Origin: Sulfobacillus sp.
GTDB lineage: Bacteria > Bacillota > Sulfobacillia > Sulfobacillales > Sulfobacillaceae
NCBI GenBank assembly: GCA_027309085.1
Contig: DAIDDL010000006.1
Span: 1-64,000 of the forward strand
Length of the DNA stretch: 64,000 nt
Direction of reading: 5' to 3'
This document shows, in pieces, positions 60,195 through 64,000 of the stretch. The notes below the pieces were generated by a model, which saw only the letters and a list, made by a program, of their open reading frames with translations, had not been told where the DNA came from and ran no database searches. Numbering within the stretch: the stretch's first letter is position 1; every line of letters starts with the position of its first letter. A program made the position numbers and the translations under genes.

Positions 60195-61074
60195 CAACTT
60201 CTCCTCCTTTGTCGCCATCCAACTGATACGATATCGTAACGGTCGTTCCTTGTCCAGGGAGGGACTGGATCGAGACCCTGCCCCCAAACGTCTGCGCCCG
60301 CTCCTGCATGATTCCCAGGCCGAAATGGTGGGCAGGATGGTCTTTGTTCACGACAAATCCTTTGCCGTCATCCTGCACAGTCACTTGGACCACATCACCG
60401 TGCATATCCGCCCGGATGTCCACGTGGCGGGCTTCTGCGTGCTTGCGCACATTGGCCAGCGATTCCTGGATAATCCGCAGAATCTGCACGGACGCCATAT
60501 CGCTCCACGGCACCCCGTCATTGGGCAGAGCCTCTACATCCACCGCTATTTGGCTCCCCTCGTCGAAATCGGTGGCCAAGGTCCGCACGGCAGACCAGAA
60601 TCCCTCATCCAGACGCTTCCCGGCACGCAGGTCGTACAGCGATTGCCGGACCTCCGAATAGGATTTGTTCACCGCTGCCCGAATATCCTCCAGTTCGCCC
60701 TTTAGCTCGTCGGTGCGGTTCGCCTCGAGCAGGGTCTTCGCCTGGTACACCTTCAAGTTGATGACTGCCAAGCTCTGCGCCAAGCCGTCGTGCATCTCCC
60801 GGGCCAGACGTTCGCGCTCTTGCAAAGACAGCATAGCGTCCTGGTACTGGCGCCGTTCCCGCTCAATCTTCTCAATGACGCCAAACACGTACGAGGAAAA
60901 TCCGGCAGCCCCCACCAAGGTCACCGCTACTGCGACAAGGCTGACCCCAACAGGAGGCAGAATTTGGCGCAGGTAATAAAATCTTACCGTCTCGGCGATG
61001 GCAACAAAGAGGGTGGGTCCGACAGTCGTAAGCAATTTCAGCCTACGGTATCTCCGGTGGTCATTGTAACCCAT
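60163..61074 (-). CDS. Sensor histidine kinase (HisKA_3 type)
   Basis: 303 residues from the ATG after GGAGGGAAGG. Two membrane helices (about 15-65), a short coiled linker, the phosphoacceptor His in LAREMHDGLAQSLAVI, and the ATPase domain (NVRKHAEARHVDI, DDGKGF, HFGLGIMQERAQTFGG). There is almost no extracellular sensor, so it may sense the membrane state, as LiaS or DesK do. It pairs with the overlapping response regulator. Confidence 0.92.
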   Translation of the reverse strand: MGYNDHRRYRRLKLLTTVGPTLFVAIAETVRFYYLRQILPPVGVSLVAVAVTLVGAAGFSSYVFGVIEKIERERRQYQDAMLSLQERERLAREMHDGLAQSLAVINLKVYQAKTLLEANRTDELKGELEDIRAAVNKSYSEVRQSLYDLRAGKRLDEGFWSAVRTLATDFDEGSQIAVDVEALPNDGVPWSDMASVQILRIIQESLANVRKHAEARHVDIRADMHGDVVQVTVQDDGKGFVVNKDHPAHHFGLGIMQERAQTFGGRVSIQSLPGQGTTVTISYQLDGDKGGEVGGKGKSNAGG

Positions 61075-61201
61075 GTCCTTCCCTCCTGCCGCACTATCTC
61101 CTCTTAACCCTACCATATATTTTACCTAGGCAATAAAAATTTCAGTAAAGCAAGCCCGTAGATCCTTGGAATGAGTTCCAATAGCCTAGTCTTTCTTGGC
61201 T

Positions 61202-62005
61202 TCAGTCGTCAGCGGCGTGGCGGTGCCGCCAAAAGTACCGGCATTCTCGGAGCACCCGCTCGGGCTGGTCCAGCAAGGCTAGGTGCCCGCACCGGGGGAG
61301 GACCTTGATTTCGCTGTGAGGGACCAATTGCCGCACCTGTTCGGCCTGGGCCGGGGAGGTGCGGGCATCACGCGCCCCCACCATGATCAGGGTGGGGACC
61401 CCCACCTCTGGATAGACGGCCTCATTCGACTCCGTATAGATTGCCGCCATCGCCTGCAAGTAATTTTCCACATCGGCGCCGGCCAGTTCTGCAGCCAGGT
61501 TGTCCCGGACCTCGTCCATGGCATATTCTGTCAGAGTGCTGCGGGCATATTCAGCGGCAAACTGTGCCATTCCGGTGGCATAGAGCTGGGCGCGGCGGTC
61601 CGGCACATCCTGGCCCTGCCCCACAAACCCAGGCGTCGCCCCAATCAGCGCCAGAGACAGCACCTGCTGGGCAGGGTTTGCCGCTGCGGCGCGCGCCATC
61701 ACCCAAGTGCCCAGCGACACCCCCAGCAAATGCGCCGGAAGTCCCACCTCTCCTAAAATGTCCAGGGCATCGCCCACCCAGCTGGCCATAACAGGAGCAA
61801 AATCCCGGTTGTCGCCCGTCCCCCGGGGATCCCACGTCACCATGACGAATTCACGGGACAGCGCCGGAACCATGCGGTGGAAGAGGAACCGCCCGAGTCC
61901 CAAACTCGGATGGCACAGCACTGCCTGATCTCCCTTGCCACAGACGTAGTAGGTAATTCCCCCGGAAGTCCGCATCCGCTCCATCCTTTCGAAAGGCATC
62001 TTCAA
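61202..62005 (-). CDS. Alpha/beta hydrolase
   Basis: 267 residues. The nucleophile elbow is LLGVSLGTWV (GVSLG), the acid lies near VGARDARTSP and the His in LPRCGHLALLDQPE. The oxyanion region is VTWDPRGTGDN. Substrate unknown. Its start overlaps the stop of the MobA-like gene by four bases, so it is translated with it. Confidence 0.88.
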   Translation of the reverse strand: MKMPFERMERMRTSGGITYYVCGKGDQAVLCHPSLGLGRFLFHRMVPALSREFVMVTWDPRGTGDNRDFAPVMASWVGDALDILGEVGLPAHLLGVSLGTWVMARAAAANPAQQVLSLALIGATPGFVGQGQDVPDRRAQLYATGMAQFAAEYARSTLTEYAMDEVRDNLAAELAGADVENYLQAMAAIYTESNEAVYPEVGVPTLIMVGARDARTSPAQAEQVRQLVPHSEIKVLPRCGHLALLDQPERVLRECRYFWRHRHAADD

Positions 62006-62655
62006 AGCCTGTCCTCACCACTGAGCCACCGGCAGGCCTGCCGGTAGTCACTGGGCGTATCAACGTCCCAGGCGGGATTGGGCCGCCCGTTCACCTCGAT
62101 GTCCACCGTGCAGAATCCTGACACCGCGAGCAGATCTCGAAGCCCCCGGTCCCCTTCCAACCGGAAGGCCCAAGAGACGGCTTCCCGGTCCAGAAGGACC
62201 GGATGCCCTACCTGGCCATTGTAGACCGGCCTGAGGGCATGGCACCCCTTCTCCCGCTGCCTGAAGGCCGCAACGGCCGCCGCAATGTCAGAGGCGGTGA
62301 CAAAAGGCTGGTCGGCCAGAAACACCGCAGCGCACGCCGTGGGCCAGCCTTGTGCAACAGCGTCCAGGCCCAGTTTGAGCGAGTGGGACAGGCCCTGCTC
62401 GGGTGCGGCATTCTCCACTGCCACCCCCCCGGAATAAGCCGGCACGGCACCCTGGTGAACCAGTACCAGGGGGAGGCGCGCCTGCCGGGCGATGCAGTCG
62501 GCCACACTCGACAGCATCGTCGAACCGTTCCACGGCAGAAGCTGCTTGCCGCGCCCCATCCGTGAGGAAAGACCCGCGGCTAAGAGCACAGCCACCACAG
62601 GGGTTGAATCCGCGCGCTGCTCCGCCCGGGGATTTTTGGTTGTGCTCATCGCCAC
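62002..62655 (-). CDS. MobA/MocA-like nucleotidyltransferase
   Basis: 217 residues with the NTP-transferase signature VVAVLLAAGLSSRMGRGKQL and LPWNGSTML. Proteins of this type next to cox genes (MocA) attach CMP to the molybdenum cofactor for CO-dehydrogenase-type hydroxylases. With coxG upstream, a molybdenum hydroxylase role is likely. The start is GTG after GGAGGG. Confidence 0.85.
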   Translation of the reverse strand: MAMSTTKNPRAEQRADSTPVVAVLLAAGLSSRMGRGKQLLPWNGSTMLSSVADCIARQARLPLVLVHQGAVPAYSGGVAVENAAPEQGLSHSLKLGLDAVAQGWPTACAAVFLADQPFVTASDIAAAVAAFRQREKGCHALRPVYNGQVGHPVLLDREAVSWAFRLEGDRGLRDLLAVSGFCTVDIEVNGRPNPAWDVDTPSDYRQACRWLSGEDRL

Positions 62656-62693
62656 CGATCTTCCCTCCGATAATTATTCTGGCTCGCCAGCGC

Positions 62694-63146
62694 TTACCCG
62701 TCAATTTTCCGGGCACGCTTGGAGATTTCTCCAAAGAACTGCCCCAAAATCACACTGGATGCCCCCGACAGCACCTTTTGGGCTACTCCTGACGATGGGC
62801 CTCCGAATTGTCCTTCTCCTTCATAGTGTAGATCCGTTTGCCGTCCATTTCCACTAGCAGTCAGGGTAACGGTCAGGTCCATCGAAATGGTCCCCCCCGG
62901 CCCCTGCCCGTTCAGCGCCAAATGATAGGCCTTGGGGGGCACAAGATGGTCCAGCTGCATGGTGCCGGCATATTTCCCTTTGAATCCGGGCACCCCCATC
63001 TCCATTTCCACCGCATAGACCCCCGGCGACTGCAGTGTCATGCGTTTGAGCCCTGGCATGGCTCCGGTCAAGATATCCGGGTCCATCAGCAGGGCGAATG
63101 TCGTCTCGGCACTGGCATCGATAGACTTATGGCTGTCAATCTGCAT
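62694..63146 (-). CDS. coxG: CoxG-family SRPBCC protein
   Basis: 150 residues. MQIDSHKSIDASAETTFALL, DPDILTGAMPGLKRM and FKGKYAGTMQLDHLVPPKAY match CoxG (CO dehydrogenase subunit G). CoxG helps to anchor or mature molybdenum CO dehydrogenase at the membrane. The catalytic coxMSL genes are not in this window. The ATG after AGGGGGAGC replaces the track start 22 codons earlier. Confidence 0.88.
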   Translation of the reverse strand: MQIDSHKSIDASAETTFALLMDPDILTGAMPGLKRMTLQSPGVYAVEMEMGVPGFKGKYAGTMQLDHLVPPKAYHLALNGQGPGGTISMDLTVTLTASGNGRQTDLHYEGEGQFGGPSSGVAQKVLSGASSVILGQFFGEISKRARKIDG

Positions 63147-63313
63147 GGTCGCTCCCCCTAAGCAGGAAATAGGCCGCCCGGACGCTTGGTCCCGCCGGCA
63201 CGGCACTTTCACATATATATTCTGCAGGGGCGGGAGATAGTGCCTGGCGATTTGCTACATTTTTTAGTCGCGCACGCCCGGCCGAGATCCGCTCTGTCAG
63301 GTGTGCGCGTAAC

Positions 63314-63661
63314 ATGGTAGCATTACCAGTGTCGACTAGACTCAGGAAAGAGGGGCTCAAGCGCTTGAAACTGTTTGATATCGAGCAAAAATTCGAAGAC
63401 CGCGTCGAAGCGTTTATGGAGCCGCGCATTGAACGCTGGTTCCGCAAGTTTCTCGACTCCCCCGCAGGGGAAGACTTGATTTCCGGGATTCTGGCTGATG
63501 TGATGGTGTCCTGGATGCGCCCGGGATCCTCAGAAGGGCATAGCTACTTGGAAGGCATTGTGCTGGACCTTGTGGGCCGCCTGAAGGACAACCCCGAATT
63601 CCGCACGCGGCTTCTCGCCACGCTGACACTAAAGGACCCCTCTGGCGCCGGTCCTTCCTGA
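63314..63661 (+). CDS. Unidentified 115-aa protein
   Basis: The protein is soluble and mostly helical, with FDIEQKFEDRVEAFMEPRIE, RWFRKFLDSPAGEDLISGIL and a C-terminal NPEFRTRLLATLTL. I do not recognise it. A TTG start after GAGGGG (giving LKLFDIEQKFED) is an alternative to the ATG. It is divergent from coxG and converges with the next gene. Confidence 0.6.
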   Translation: MVALPVSTRLRKEGLKRLKLFDIEQKFEDRVEAFMEPRIERWFRKFLDSPAGEDLISGILADVMVSWMRPGSSEGHSYLEGIVLDLVGRLKDNPEFRTRLLATLTLKDPSGAGPS

Positions 63662-63682
63662 CGGAGCGGCGGCTGGGCGGAC

Positions 63683-64000
63683 CTAGGCTTGCCGCTTGCT
63701 GGGCGACCGGAGGTATTTCTTCATCAGCGTCTCCCGGTCCATCATCAAGAGGACCGGATGGAGACGCAGAAAACGTCTGAATGTGCTCCACCCATCCGAA
63801 TGGTAGATCGCCATCAGGAAAATCAGGTAAAACCACATAGTCCACTTGCGGGGGCCCGAGACCGGCACCCGGTCAAATCCCAGTTTTTCGATGGCGCTGG
63901 AGGCGTCCAAGAGGGTAATGCCGCCAATGACCGTAATATCTCCGTATTTATGATTCCCTTCCACAAACTGGGCCAAATCGCTCAGAGACCGCAGCACAGC
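63683..64000 (-). CDS. Unidentified protein, cut by the window end
   Basis: The visible 104 residues include a possible membrane segment (KWTMWFYLIFLMAIYHSDGW) and a basic C-terminus. The frame is open to the window edge, so the start probably lies beyond it; GTG at 63997 is only the first available start. No family recognised. Confidence 0.55.
   Translation of the reverse strand, partial: AVLRSLSDLAQFVEGNHKYGDITVIGGITLLDASSAIEKLGFDRVPVSGPRKWTMWFYLIFLMAIYHSDGWSTFRRFLRLHPVLLMMDRETLMKKYLRSPSKRQA

Overview
The window looks like the chromosome of a GC-rich, spore-forming Firmicute of the Sulfobacillus / Symbiobacterium / Thermaerobacter type. The reasons are a SigI/RsgI pair, the sporulation-linked YtxC next to thrS, T-box leaders on pheST and thrS, an L20-type leader on infC-rpmI-rplT, a lactate-type malate dehydrogenase, a FadF-like ETF:quinone oxidoreductase and strong AGGAGG-type ribosome binding sites. 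The genus is an inference. Almost all genes lie on the minus strand. Plus-strand genes are few: an unidentified gene at the left edge, a tiny ORF at 30.46 kb, an Xre regulator, a GNAT-like gene, a ferritin-like gene and an unidentified gene near the right edge.

Layout. 0-6.4 kb: an unidentified plus-strand gene, then an acyl-CoA carboxylase cluster (carboxyltransferase, a 48-residue small subunit, biotin carrier), a PIG-L deacetylase, an M55 D-aminopeptidase and a glutamate dehydrogenase. 6.4-19.4 kb: yajC, sigI-rsgI, ruvCAB, yebC, nadE, a split ThiF/E1-like pair, a TPR protein, tyrS, mutS2 and zapA. 19.4-28.5 kb: translation genes pheST, a SpoU methyltransferase, rplT-rpmI-infC and thrS, then ytxC, with three cis-acting RNA leaders. 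28.5-31.4 kb: a decayed island between a degenerate tRNA-Val copy and the intact tRNA-Val gene. It carries a broken tyrosine integrase, five copies of a palindromic repeat, several hairpins and a 31-codon ORF. 31.4-36.3 kb: three tRNA clusters, 3-hydroxyacyl-CoA dehydrogenase, FabI, a 2-hydroxyacid dehydrogenase and a 3D-domain exoprotein. 36.3-41.6 kb: an exported protein, etfBA, an IscB-type mobile element reduced to its omega RNA and the C-terminal end of iscB, and selA. 41.6-47.0 kb: haem operon hemA-hemX-hemC-hemD-hemB. 47.2-48.0 kb: two divergent small helix-turn-helix regulators. 48.0-52.4 kb: TCA genes sucCD, mdh, icd. 52.4-56.5 kb: feoB, a zinc-ribbon protein, a GNAT-like protein, an IS630 remnant and a ferritin-like protein. 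56.5-64 kb: the FadF-like oxidoreductase, tatC-feoA, a two-component system, and a hydrolase / MobA-like / CoxG group.

The metabolic genes fit together. EtfAB and FadF would carry acyl-CoA dehydrogenase electrons to menaquinone, the hydroxyacyl-CoA dehydrogenase and carboxylase handle acyl-CoA intermediates, and the TCA genes finish the oxidation. Haem, iron uptake and ferritin genes supply the respiratory chain. The most notable non-routine items are the iscB/omega-RNA remnant, the tRNA-Val island with its hairpin modules, the split E1-like pair and the divergent Xre switch with operators over both promoters.
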